The position numbers and the translations under genes are program-made. This document shows, one piece after another, positions 6,543 through 13,794 of a DNA stretch of 31,338 nt. Position 1 is the stretch's first letter, and every line of letters begins with the position of its first letter. The stretch comes from an uncultured Collinsella sp. (GTDB lineage Bacteria > Actinomycetota > Coriobacteriia > Coriobacteriales > Coriobacteriaceae), in contig CAUFRO010000025.1 in NCBI GenBank assembly GCA_959027945.1, positions 1 to 31,338 of the forward strand, read 5' to 3'. The notes under the pieces were generated by a model that was not told the DNA's origin, ran no database searches, and saw only the letters and a list, made by a program, of their open reading frames with translations.

Positions 6543-7622
6543 ATGGCAGATTCCAAACAGGCTCCGCTCGACGCCGAGGCAGCCGCAAAGGCGGCGTTTG
6601 CCTCGGTCCAGGATCAGCCGTTCCCCAACGATATTTTTACGGCTCCCGAGCTTCGTTGGGCTGTGATCGGGTGCGGCGTTATCGCCAACCAGATGGCCCA
6701 GTCTCTCGCTCTTGCCGGCCGCAAGCTTGCGGGCGTTGCCAACCGCACTCTGTCCAAGGCTCAGGCTTTTGCCGAGCAATATGGCATCGAGAAGGTCTAT
6801 GAAACGGTCGAGGACCTCTACGCCGATCCTAACATTGACGCAGTCTATATCACCACGCCGCACAACACGCATATCACCTACCTGCGAGCCGCCCTGGCAG
6901 CTGGTAAGCACGTACTCTGCGAGAAGGCCATTACCCTCAACTCTGCCGAGCTCGACGAGGCCCGTGCCATCGCCGACGAGCACAACGTGGTCCTTATGGA
7001 TGCCACCACGGTGCTCCACATGCCCTTGTATCAGGAGCTGCGCCGCCGCATGGATGCCGGCGACTTTGGACGCATGAACCTCGCCCAGCTCAACTTTGGC
7101 AGCTACAAGGAGTACGGCGACCTGACCAACCGCTTTTTCAATCGCAACCTTGCTGGCGGTGCCATGCTCGATATTGGCGTCTATGCCCTGTCCGTCATGC
7201 GCCTCTTTATGGCAAGCCAGCCCGCTGAGGTCGTTTCGCTGGGCAACACCTGCGAGACTGGCGTTGACGTCGCGGGTGGCATCGTCTGCCGAAATGCCGA
7301 GCAGCAGCTGGGCGTCGTGAGCCTTACGCTCCACTCCAAGCAGCCCAAGTGCTCGGTCATCAGCTTCGACAAGTGCTACATCGAGGTCAATGAATATCCG
7401 CGTGCCGATCACGCGACCATCGTGTGGACTGCGGACGGCCACCGCGAGGAGGTCCACGCCGGCACCGAGGCTTACGCCCTGTGCTATGAGATGGCCGACC
7501 TGGAGAAGGCCGTTGCCGGCGACGACTCCAAGCGCGAGCTGCTGGATTATGCTTCTGATGTTATGGAGCTTATGACCAAGCTCCGCGCCGACTGGGGAGT
7601 TGTGTACCCCGAGGAGGAGTAA
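6543..7622 (+). CDS. Gfo/Idh/MocA family oxidoreductase
   Basis: This is a probable NAD(P)-dependent sugar, polyol or inositol dehydrogenase of the Gfo/Idh/MocA family. The dinucleotide-binding motif GCGVIA is at residues 43-48 after RWAVI. The catalytic lysine motif, usually EKP, is here EKA near residue 127 (LCEKAITLN), and GGAMLDIGVYA near residue 205 is the family's GGxxxDxG segment. The length of 359 residues is normal. AGGAGG lies 8 bases before the ATG. The next gene, a DeoR regulator, starts 3 bases after its stop, so they form one operon. The substrate cannot be told from sequence. The charged and alanine-rich first 35 residues are not part of the fold. Confidence 0.88.
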   Translation: MADSKQAPLDAEAAAKAAFASVQDQPFPNDIFTAPELRWAVIGCGVIANQMAQSLALAGRKLAGVANRTLSKAQAFAEQYGIEKVYETVEDLYADPNIDAVYITTPHNTHITYLRAALAAGKHVLCEKAITLNSAELDEARAIADEHNVVLMDATTVLHMPLYQELRRRMDAGDFGRMNLAQLNFGSYKEYGDLTNRFFNRNLAGGAMLDIGVYALSVMRLFMASQPAEVVSLGNTCETGVDVAGGIVCRNAEQQLGVVSLTLHSKQPKCSVISFDKCYIEVNEYPRADHATIVWTADGHREEVHAGTEAYALCYEMADLEKAVAGDDSKRELLDYASDVMELMTKLRADWGVVYPEEE

Positions 7623-7625
7623 GCG

Positions 7626-8372
7626 ATGCTTGCGGAAGATAGGCTCAACGCGATCGTGTCGATGGTGCAGCAGGCCGGCTCGGTTACCGTGCCGGAGCTT
7701 GCCGAAGCCCTGGGCGTGACGGCGTCTACCATTCGGCGCGACCTGCAGACGCTCGACCGAGCTCATCGCATCGCCAAGGTCCACGGTGGAGCGACGAGTC
7801 TTGAGCGCGCGCACGTGACGCGCGACCTAACGCTTAATGAGCGCAGCGACCTCCATAACGACGACAAGGAGCGTATCTGCGCCCGTGCGGCGGCGCTTGT
7901 GGAGCCCGAGAGCTTTGTATACATCGACTCGGGCTCGACGACGCTCAGGCTCATCGAGCATCTTCCACACCTTGAAGATGTCACCTATGTGACCGATTCC
8001 GTGCTCCATGCTCAGCACCTTGCTTTGCGCGGCATGCGTACCGTGGTGTTGGGCGGCGAGCTCAAACCCGAGACCGAGGCGCTCGTTGGCCCCGATGCCT
8101 TGGCAACCTTAGACCGCTACAACTTCAACTGTGGCTTTTGGGGCTCTAACGGCATTGCCGCCGAGCAGGGCTTCACGGCGCCCGATATCGAGGAAGCACA
8201 GGTCAAGCGTATCTCGATGCGCCATACCGCCAAACGCTTCGTAATCTCGGACGCCAGTAAATTTGGCATGGTGGCGCCCGTCAAGTTCGCGGACTTCCGC
8301 GACGCAACGATTATTACCGCAGGCGAGGTCCCCGCCAAGTACCGGGCAATGGACAACGTCATCACTGTCTAA
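7626..8372 (+). CDS. DeoR family transcriptional regulator
   Basis: This is a DeoR-type repressor of sugar metabolism. The N-terminal helix-turn-helix reads ELAEALGVTASTIRRDL (about residues 24-40), followed by the signature KVHGGA. The C-terminal sugar-phosphate-sensing domain shows IDSGSTT near residue 100 and GGELKPETEALVGP near residue 142. At 248 residues it is typical. The binding site GAGGAG lies in the end of the oxidoreductase gene, 3 bases upstream, so the regulator probably controls its own operon in response to the dehydrogenase's substrate or product. The palindromes at 6362-6401 are candidate targets; that is inference. Confidence 0.93.
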   Translation: MLAEDRLNAIVSMVQQAGSVTVPELAEALGVTASTIRRDLQTLDRAHRIAKVHGGATSLERAHVTRDLTLNERSDLHNDDKERICARAAALVEPESFVYIDSGSTTLRLIEHLPHLEDVTYVTDSVLHAQHLALRGMRTVVLGGELKPETEALVGPDALATLDRYNFNCGFWGSNGIAAEQGFTAPDIEEAQVKRISMRHTAKRFVISDASKFGMVAPVKFADFRDATIITAGEVPAKYRAMDNVITV

Positions 8373-8389
8373 CAGCGAGACAAGGCCAA

Positions 8390-8426
8390 AACCACCACGA
8401 AGGTGCCTGTCCCCATTGTGGTGGTT
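8390..8426. repeat. Hairpin with GGGGACAG loop
   Basis: AACCACCAC (8390-8398) pairs perfectly with GTGGTGGTT (8418-8426). The loop on the minus strand reads AATGGGGACAGGCACCTTC. The GGGGACAG core is the same as in the repeats at 6118-6240, but the stem is different. Confidence 0.7.
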
Positions 8427-8458
8427 AGTAACGAAAACCGAGTAGTTTTCTCAATAGA

Positions 8459-8497
8459 AAAGCGGCAACGTCCATCACGGGCGTTGCCGCTTTCGTT
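8459..8497 (+). terminator. Terminator of the Gfo/Idh-DeoR operon
   Basis: GCGGCAACG (8462-8470) pairs with CGTTGCCGC (8482-8490), extended by AAA and TTT on the flanks, followed by TTTCGTT. It lies 87 bases after the DeoR stop. Confidence 0.8.
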
Positions 8498-8509
8498 GTC
8501 TGCCGGTTT

Positions 8510-8727
8510 GTCTAAGTCTGTAACAACTGGACCGTTAAAAGTGGGCTAGGTGTTACAGATTGAGATACTTCCGAACCGCGCCGTCCCTTTGTCTCAATCT
8601 GTAACATCTGGGACTGATTTTGCCGAGCTACTGTTACAGATTGAGATTTTCCCTTAAGGGGGATTTGAATGTCTCGATCTGTAACAGATAGACCGGAAAA
8701 TGGGTTCTAACTGTTACAGATCGAGAC
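8510..8727. repeat. Array of six 16-bp motifs in alternating orientation (three tandem hairpins)
   Basis: Motifs of the form GTCTCAATCTGTAACA and its complement TGTTACAGATTGAGAT lie at 8510, 8551, 8591, 8632, 8671 and 8712, spaced 39-41 bases apart and alternating in direction. They make three hairpins with 16-bp stems and 25-base loops, period about 80. In the third unit both arms change together (CGATCTG with CAGATCG in place of CAATCTG with CAGATTG), so pairing is preserved. The loops are only loosely similar. This resembles REPIN-type paired repeats; no CRISPR genes are near. Confidence 0.85.
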
Positions 8728-8781
8728 GTTTTGGGACCGCGGCTGAGCCATCGTGGCGGCTTGACGTTTGTCCAGATAAAA

Positions 8782-8814
8782 CCTGCCAAAATAAACCTGT
8801 CCCTTTTCGGCAGG
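8782..8814 (-). terminator. Terminator of rluA-type gene, also a GGGACAG-loop hairpin
   Basis: On the minus strand CCTGCC (8814-8809) pairs with GGCAGG (8787-8782), followed by TTTTATC. The loop carries AAAAGGGACAGGTTTATTTT, a relative of the GGGGACAG loops upstream. It begins 3 bases after the pseudouridine synthase stop. Confidence 0.65.
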
Positions 8815-8816
8815 CT

Positions 8817-9476
8817 TTAGGGCTCCCAGGGGCAGGGGGCTTCTATGTGGATGTGCTCGCCGGTTACGGGATGCGTGAAGGACACGCTGTGGGCGTGGAG
8901 CATCAGGCCGCAGGGGCGCGGCGTTCCGTACAGGTCGTCGCCAACCAGGGGATGATGCTCGCTCGCCAGATGCACACGGATTTGGTGCTTACGGCCGGTG
9001 AGCAACTCGACATCGATATACGAACGCGCGGGAAGGCCTCGGCGGCTCTTAAGGCGCTTGAGCACCTTCACGCGCGTCTGAGACGGCTTGCCGCTGGCGC
9101 CAACGCGCATCTTGCGGCTATCGTGGCGGTCGCGGGCGATGGGCTTGTCGATGAGCTTCTCGTTCCAGTCGATTTTGCCCTCGGCGAGTGCCAGATAGTG
9201 CTTTTCGAAGGCGTGGTCGATCACCATCTGGTCAAAGGCGGGCTGCGTCTGCTTGTCGAGCGAGAACAGCACCACGCCGGTGGTGTCACGGTCCAGGCGA
9301 TTGAGCGGCTGCATGTCGGTCGCGGCAAAGCCGTCGCCCATCGCCAGCAGCAGGTCGCTGGCGTAGTCGGTGAGCGTGCGCTCGCCGGTGCCGTCGCCGT
9401 GGACAATCATGCCGGCGGGCTTGTCGATGGCCATAAGCCAGGCGTCGCAGTAGAGGACTTGAGGTTCTTCGTTCAC
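8817..9476 (-). CDS. RluA-family RNA pseudouridine synthase
   Basis: This enzyme converts uridine to pseudouridine in rRNA or tRNA. The catalytic motif reads NRLDRDTTGVVLF at residues 59-71, with the nucleophilic aspartate at 62; the first position is usually His and is Asn here. RKHQIRVHLASEHHPLVGDDLYG near residues 162-184 is the second family signature (LTGRKHQIR). The protein has 219 residues and no N-terminal S4 domain, so it is a short form, and its target site is unknown. The start is GTG at 9476 with AAAGG six bases upstream. It follows the U32 gene by 15 bases on the same strand and is likely co-transcribed. Confidence 0.9.
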   Translation of the reverse strand: MNEEPQVLYCDAWLMAIDKPAGMIVHGDGTGERTLTDYASDLLLAMGDGFAATDMQPLNRLDRDTTGVVLFSLDKQTQPAFDQMVIDHAFEKHYLALAEGKIDWNEKLIDKPIARDRHDSRKMRVGASGKPSQTRVKVLKRLKSRRGLPARSYIDVELLTGRKHQIRVHLASEHHPLVGDDLYGTPRPCGLMLHAHSVSFTHPVTGEHIHIEAPCPWEP

Positions 9477-9491
9477 GTGTAAGCCTTTCGG

Positions 9492-11987
9492 TTAGCTAAT
9501 TCCCACAAACATGCAGCCCGAGGTGGCGCCGCGCAGGCGGGCGGCGGGCTTGCGGCCGGCTTGAGCCGCCTCGACGGCGCGACGGACGCGAGCGACGGCA
9601 CGGCCAATCTCATCGGCCTCGAGCAGGGTTCCGTCGACCATAAGACGACGGACGCCGGCGTCGAGCAACTGCGGTACCTGCGGCGTGAGGTCGATGGGGT
9701 AGGCGTCGTACAGGCGTGAGCGGCCGTGGATGTCGGTGCGCACCGGCATGATCTTGCCGTCGATATTCTTGAGCGAGAGCTTGCGGGTACGCAGGCGGCA
9801 GTTGGCACAATCGTGGATACAGCCGTTGGCAACCTGCAGAATGCAATGCTCGCTTGTCATGACGCGCGGGCGGCCAAAGACGGTGATGCCCAGAGCCGCG
9901 GGCGCGGCGGCGCCGAGCGAGACAATCTCGTCGAGTGTGATCTCGGGCGAGAGCCAAAACGCACCGGCTCCGCGCTCGGCAAGCGCCTCCATGCAGGGCG
10001 CGTTGTGCACCGGCAGGCAAGAGCGAATCTCGGCCGTGGCGCCAACCTGGGCGGCCAGGGCAAGCTCAGAGATGTTGCCAATAGCGACCGTGGCGCCGGC
10101 AACAACCCACGGGTCGACGCGTACGTGGTCAACGGCGCGGCACACCTCGTCGAGCACGGGTACGATGCCTTGCTCAAACGCATCGGCGGGGGAGAGCTCG
10201 GCCGCATCGAGCGCGTCGGTGGTCATGTAGATGCGCGTTGCACCCTCCGCGCGGGCTGCCTCGGCGGCCTCGAGCGAGGTGACGGTGGCGCAGATCTGCG
10301 GCTCATCGCGGTAGTGCTCGGGCGCGGGGCGGGAATCACTGGTCACAATCGCCGGCAACTCGAGCGTTTTCGCGCGCTCCTCGTAGGGTGCCAGAATGGC
10401 CTCTTCCAGCGCCCTACAAGCGGCGGCGCGCACCTTATGTACGGCGGAGAAGCCCATGCCACAGGCCTCGTCGAGCGAAACGTCAAAGCTTGCGGCCTCA
10501 AAGGGAGAGGAGCCCATGCGCCCGACGTGCTCAACCAGATCGGATGCCTCGACGGCGCGGGTCTTGGCAGCCTCGACGGTAAAGCCCGTGGCCGTGGCCG
10601 TAAGCGAAGGATCGTCACAGCAGGTGAGCGTAACGGTAAACGGCTCGCCTAGACGCGCCACAACGGACACGTCTACAGAGCGGCGGCGCAGCACATCGCG
10701 TTTGAGCGCAGCGCCGGCAGCGTCAATGGCGCGCTGGCTTCGAATCACGCGCACGCGGCAGCCCTCGGGCATGCTGCGGGGCACGCGGCATTCGATGATA
10801 TCGCCGGCGGCGGCATCATCGGCGGCGATGGTGGTCAGGAATTGGTCGAACTCATCGTCGTGACGAAGTTCCAGCAGGTCGCCCTTGCCCACGGGCTCAA
10901 ACAGCTCAATGCGGGCGATGGCGGCGCGGCGACGGCGGTCGTCGGGCTTGAGTCCGCGTACATCGCGGTTGGCTAGACGGCTGCCCAGCACCGTGCCCAC
11001 AATCTGGCCGCGGTTGTTGGAGCGCTCGTAGCTCATCATCTCGTCGCCCGAGGTGCCGTCTTGATAGGCGTGCGTAAAGTCGCGGTTAAAACAGCGCTTG
11101 AGTTGGCGCTGGCGAGCGGCGTCCTCATCCTTAGAGGTCGAAACATCGGCAAGCATGTCATCAATCTGATGACGATACACGTCGACGATGGAATACACGT
11201 AATCGGGGGCCTTCATGCGGCCCTCAAGCTTGAGCGATGCGGCGCCGGCGTCATACAGACGGCGAACAAGCTGCGACGTGTTGGTGTCGCGCGGGCACAG
11301 CGCGCGCTCGCGACCGGCAGGGGAGAGCGAGCGGCCGTTCTCGTCGATCAGCTCGTAAGGCAGGCGACAGGGCTGAGCGCACATGCCGCGGTTGGCCGAG
11401 CGGCCTGCCATGGCAAAGCTCGACAGCAGGCACAGGCCCGAGTAGCAAAAGCAGATGGCGCCGTGGCTAAAGACCTCGAGGTCGATATCGGGCGCGGCGT
11501 CGTGGATGGCGGCGATCTCGTCGATGGAGAGCTCGCGCGAGAGAGTCACGCGGTCGGCGCCCTGTTCGCGGCACCAAAGCGTTCCGCGGTCGTCATGGAT
11601 GTTCGCCTGGGTCGAGATATGGGTTTCGATGCCGGGCATGGTGCGCTTGACCTCAAAGAACAGACCCCAGTCCTGGATGATGAAGGCATCGGCGCCCAGC
11701 GTGGAGCAGCGGTGGATGAGTTGCAGCGCATCGCCCATCTCGGACTGCTTGATGACGATGTTGACCGTGACGTAGACGCGCGACCCGGCTAGATGCGCGG
11801 CGCGGCAGGCCTGCTCAAAGGCCTCGTCGGTAAAGTTGGTGGCCTTGCGGCGGGCGTTGAAGCTGCCCATGCCGCAATAGATGGCGTCTGCCCCCGCGGC
11901 GAGTGCGGCGGCAAAGGGCTCGGGCCCTCCGGCGGGCGCTAAAAGCTCGGGTCTGCGGTTGGTGGTTCGACTGGCGGTTGCGGTCAT
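9492..11987 (-). CDS. U32 family protein with DUF3656 domain (RlhA-like)
   Basis: This is a U32 'peptidase' family protein. The best-characterised bacterial relative of this layout, E. coli RlhA, is needed for hydroxylation of a 23S rRNA cytidine rather than for proteolysis. ELLAPAGGPEPFAAALAAGA opens the U32 barrel at residue 14. The family core HGAICFCYSGLCLLSS is near residue 175 and is followed by NRGMCAQPCR, which supplies cysteines for a likely iron-sulphur site. A DUF3656-like middle region and a C-terminal segment with CILQVANGCIHDCANCRLR (more cysteines) complete 831 residues, longer than the 653 of RlhA. AAAGGCAGG precedes the ATG. Together with the pseudouridine synthase behind it, an RNA-modification operon is plausible. 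Confidence 0.85.
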   Translation of the reverse strand: MTATASRTTNRRPELLAPAGGPEPFAAALAAGADAIYCGMGSFNARRKATNFTDEAFEQACRAAHLAGSRVYVTVNIVIKQSEMGDALQLIHRCSTLGADAFIIQDWGLFFEVKRTMPGIETHISTQANIHDDRGTLWCREQGADRVTLSRELSIDEIAAIHDAAPDIDLEVFSHGAICFCYSGLCLLSSFAMAGRSANRGMCAQPCRLPYELIDENGRSLSPAGRERALCPRDTNTSQLVRRLYDAGAASLKLEGRMKAPDYVYSIVDVYRHQIDDMLADVSTSKDEDAARQRQLKRCFNRDFTHAYQDGTSGDEMMSYERSNNRGQIVGTVLGSRLANRDVRGLKPDDRRRRAAIARIELFEPVGKGDLLELRHDDEFDQFLTTIAADDAAAGDIIECRVPRSMPEGCRVRVIRSQRAIDAAGAALKRDVLRRRSVDVSVVARLGEPFTVTLTCCDDPSLTATATGFTVEAAKTRAVEASDLVEHVGRMGSSPFEAASFDVSLDEACGMGFSAVHKVRAAACRALEEAILAPYEERAKTLELPAIVTSDSRPAPEHYRDEPQICATVTSLEAAEAARAEGATRIYMTTDALDAAELSPADAFEQGIVPVLDEVCRAVDHVRVDPWVVAGATVAIGNISELALAAQVGATAEIRSCLPVHNAPCMEALAERGAGAFWLSPEITLDEIVSLGAAAPAALGITVFGRPRVMTSEHCILQVANGCIHDCANCRLRTRKLSLKNIDGKIMPVRTDIHGRSRLYDAYPIDLTPQVPQLLDAGVRRLMVDGTLLEADEIGRAVARVRRAVEAAQAGRKPAARLRGATSGCMFVGIS

Positions 11988-12207
11988 ATCCTGCCTTTCA
12001 AAATGCTCAGATATTCAAAAGTATAGTGGCGCCGTTGCGGCAGGCGATGCCCGTGCTCCAAGCGGGATAAAGTCTTCAGCAGCTTGGACTGGCTGCTCCA
12101 CATGAGAACCGTTCAGCGGTTCGGGGAGACCGTTGGGCGATAAAATATTCTCGCAACGTGATAATAATCTTGCATCGCGCGGAAACCTTGAGTACCATCC
12201 CAAATCA

Positions 12208-12255
12208 AGCGCGGTGTTCAGACCGAATTGTGCCTCCCGGTGTGAACGCCGCGCT
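12208..12255 (+). promoter_or_regulatory. Long hairpin in the ridA leader
   Basis: AGCGCGGTGTTCA (12208-12220) pairs with TGAACGCCGCGCT (12243-12255) with one G-U pair, a 13-bp stem around a 22-base loop, 32 bases before the ridA start. There is no T run after it, so it looks like a leader structure rather than a terminator. The surrounding gap (11988-12287) shows no gene. Confidence 0.5.
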
Positions 12256-12287
12256 CACGCTCTCTATCTGATCGTAAGGAGAAAAAC

Positions 12288-12665
12288 ATGAGCAAGACCG
12301 TCGTGTCTTCCGATAACGCACCCGCAGCCATCGGCCCGTATTCCCCCGGCATCCAGACCGGCAACATGGTGTTCCTGTCCGGCCAGCTGGGCATCGACCC
12401 CGCAACCGGCAAGATGCCCGAGGGCGTCGAGGCCCAGGCTAAGCAGTCCCTTGCTAACGTCGAGGCGCTGCTGACCGCTGCCGGCGCCACCTTTGCCGAT
12501 GTCGTCAAGACCACGGTCTACCTGGCCGACATCGCCGACTTCGCTGCCGTGAACGAGATCTACGCTTCCAAGTTCGAGGCTCCGTTCCCCGCGCGCAGCG
12601 CTTTCCAGGTTGCCGCCCTTCCGGCCGGCGGTCTGGTTGAGATCGAGGTCGTCGCCGCTCTCTAA
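12288..12665 (+). CDS. ridA: RidA family reactive enamine/imine deaminase
   Basis: This small protein hydrolyses reactive 2-aminoacrylate and related enamines or imines released by PLP enzymes, protecting them from damage. The 125 residues match RidA throughout: IGPYSPGIQTGNMVFLSGQ near the start, PARSAFQVAALPAGGLVEIE at the end. Arg103 and Glu118/Glu120 take the place of the substrate-binding arginine and water-activating glutamate of the family. TAAGGAG lies 9 bases before the ATG. It is a single-gene unit between a hairpin leader and a strong terminator. Related YjgF-fold proteins also occur in purine and pyrimidine breakdown, so a link to the nearby purine genes is possible but unproven. 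Confidence 0.93.
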   Translation: MSKTVVSSDNAPAAIGPYSPGIQTGNMVFLSGQLGIDPATGKMPEGVEAQAKQSLANVEALLTAAGATFADVVKTTVYLADIADFAAVNEIYASKFEAPFPARSAFQVAALPAGGLVEIEVVAAL

Positions 12666-12694
12666 GGCGTTGGCAACAACTAAACATGACATGC

Positions 12695-12730
12695 AAAAAG
12701 ACCCTGCAGTGTGAGCTGCAGGGTCTTTTT
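12695..12730. terminator. Bidirectional terminator between ridA and the YheO-type regulator
   Basis: AAAAAGACCCTGCA (12695-12708) pairs perfectly with TGCAGGGTCTTTTT (12717-12730), with A and T runs on both sides. It can end transcription from ridA on the + strand and from the convergent regulator gene. Confidence 0.92.
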
Positions 12731-12786
12731 GCCAAGCAATGCGACAAAAATGGTCCGTTTCCCTCCGTCCCCAAGGGATCAGCGGG

Positions 12787-13443
12787 TTAGCCTTCCTTCC
12801 GAACTTTTTGCAGGTAACGGTAGACGCTGGGCTCCGAGATGCCCAGCGCGGTGGCAGCGCAGGCTACGGCGCCCTTGAGCATGAACACCCCGTTGCCGTT
12901 GAGGTGGCGAATGACGTCCACGCGGTCGCTCTGACCAAGCGATGCTACATCCAGCCCGCGCGCGCTCAGCAACTCGGCAATGCTGCGGTCGATGAGCTCC
13001 TGTGTGGACTCCGAAAGGCTTTCGACCTCGATTGAGGCGGGCTCCGTGCGCGTCGGCGCCGCGTCGAAGCACGCCATGAGCTGCTGCGCCATGGCGTTGA
13101 TGGAGCGCACGGTCGAGAGGTCGGTGTTGACACAGAGCATACCGACGATCTCGTCATTCTCGCGGATAAAGAACGTCGCTGACTCCAGCGTCTTGCCACC
13201 GGCACCGCGCCCCTCGTAGCCCGTAATAAACGGCAGGTCGCGATACTTGGCATCGTGCATGATCTTGAGCGCCAGATCGGTGGCGGGACCGCCGACCTTA
13301 CGGCCGCTCACGATGCCGTTGCGAATATCGACGATGGCATGGTCGGGATCCGAGAAATCGTGCAGCACGATTTCGCTGTTCTTACCGAGTACCTGCTCCA
13401 GGAAATCGACCATCGGCAAAAAGCGACGTACGGTCTCGTTCAC
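12787..13443 (-). CDS. YheO-type PAS/HTH transcriptional regulator, likely controlling the purine operon
   Basis: This is a 218-residue regulator of the YheO/DauR type. The N-terminal PAS_6-like domain (about 1-125) has HDFSDPDHAIVDIRNG and NGIVSGRKVGGPATDLAL, where a small ligand would bind. The C-terminal HTH_22-like part ends with ACAATALGISEPSVYRYLQ, a helix-turn-helix. The start is GTG with AAGGAG seven bases upstream. It is divergent from the permease gene, sharing a 351-base gap, so it most likely senses a purine or breakdown product and controls the operon to its right. The ligand and the direction of control are inferred from context only. Confidence 0.85.
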   Translation of the reverse strand: MNETVRRFLPMVDFLEQVLGKNSEIVLHDFSDPDHAIVDIRNGIVSGRKVGGPATDLALKIMHDAKYRDLPFITGYEGRGAGGKTLESATFFIRENDEIVGMLCVNTDLSTVRSINAMAQQLMACFDAAPTRTEPASIEVESLSESTQELIDRSIAELLSARGLDVASLGQSDRVDVIRHLNGNGVFMLKGAVACAATALGISEPSVYRYLQKVRKEG

Positions 13444-13794
13444 GGCAACTCCTTGGGGTGAAATCGAAAATGTTCATAACAATTTTTTCTCATGGTAACA
13501 CGCTGTTCGTCATCTCGTATATTCGCAGGTACATTGCGTAATACAGACGAGCGGTAGGAATTCGGCGGTAAACGGTCGACCAAAAGAAAAGTTAGATGTT
13601 ATTTTGACCAGACACTTTCCTGACCTGCGGAAATGCATTGTCTCAGCTCAAGAATAGTATGATAACAAAAAATTATTATTGAGAATGAGAATCATCTTTA
13701 ATACGATATGCAACGAAGGCACAACCTCAACCCCGCACTGCGTCACAATAGAGCGTTAGATGCGAAAACAACTATTTCGAGGATTGGTGGTCAA
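13444..13794. promoter_or_regulatory. Divergent control region of the purine locus
   Basis: This 351-base AT-rich gap must hold the promoters of both the regulator and the permease operon. Two related blocks are seen: CATAACAATTTTTT at about 13474-13487 and GATAACAAAAAATT at about 13662-13675, possible operator half-elements. TATGAT at about 13659-13664 could be a -10 box. No riboswitch with a known purine consensus could be recognised. Confidence 0.45.
13678..13696. promoter_or_regulatory. Fur-box-like sequence upstream of the permease
   Basis: GAGAATGAGAATCATC matches the classical Fur consensus (GATAATGATAATCATTATC) at about 14 of 19 positions, including the central AATCAT. It lies about 100 bases before the permease start. 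The operon it precedes encodes at least six iron-sulphur clusters, so iron control would make sense, but this is a match by eye. Confidence 0.35.

Larger units (their letters stand above)
8373..8816. other. Intergenic region between convergent DeoR and RluA genes
   Basis: This 444-base gap contains, in order, a hairpin with a GGGGACAG-type loop, the DeoR operon terminator, an array of six alternating 16-bp motifs, and a hairpin serving as the RluA terminator. No gene is supported. Confidence 0.75.

Noticed and set aside
8510..8727. CRISPR array
   Set aside because: Repeats alternate in direction, are only 16 bases with 23-25 base gaps that partly resemble each other, and no cas gene is near.
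13444..13794. Purine or xanthine riboswitch before the permease
   Set aside because: No known conserved core could be recognised; only AT-rich blocks are seen.
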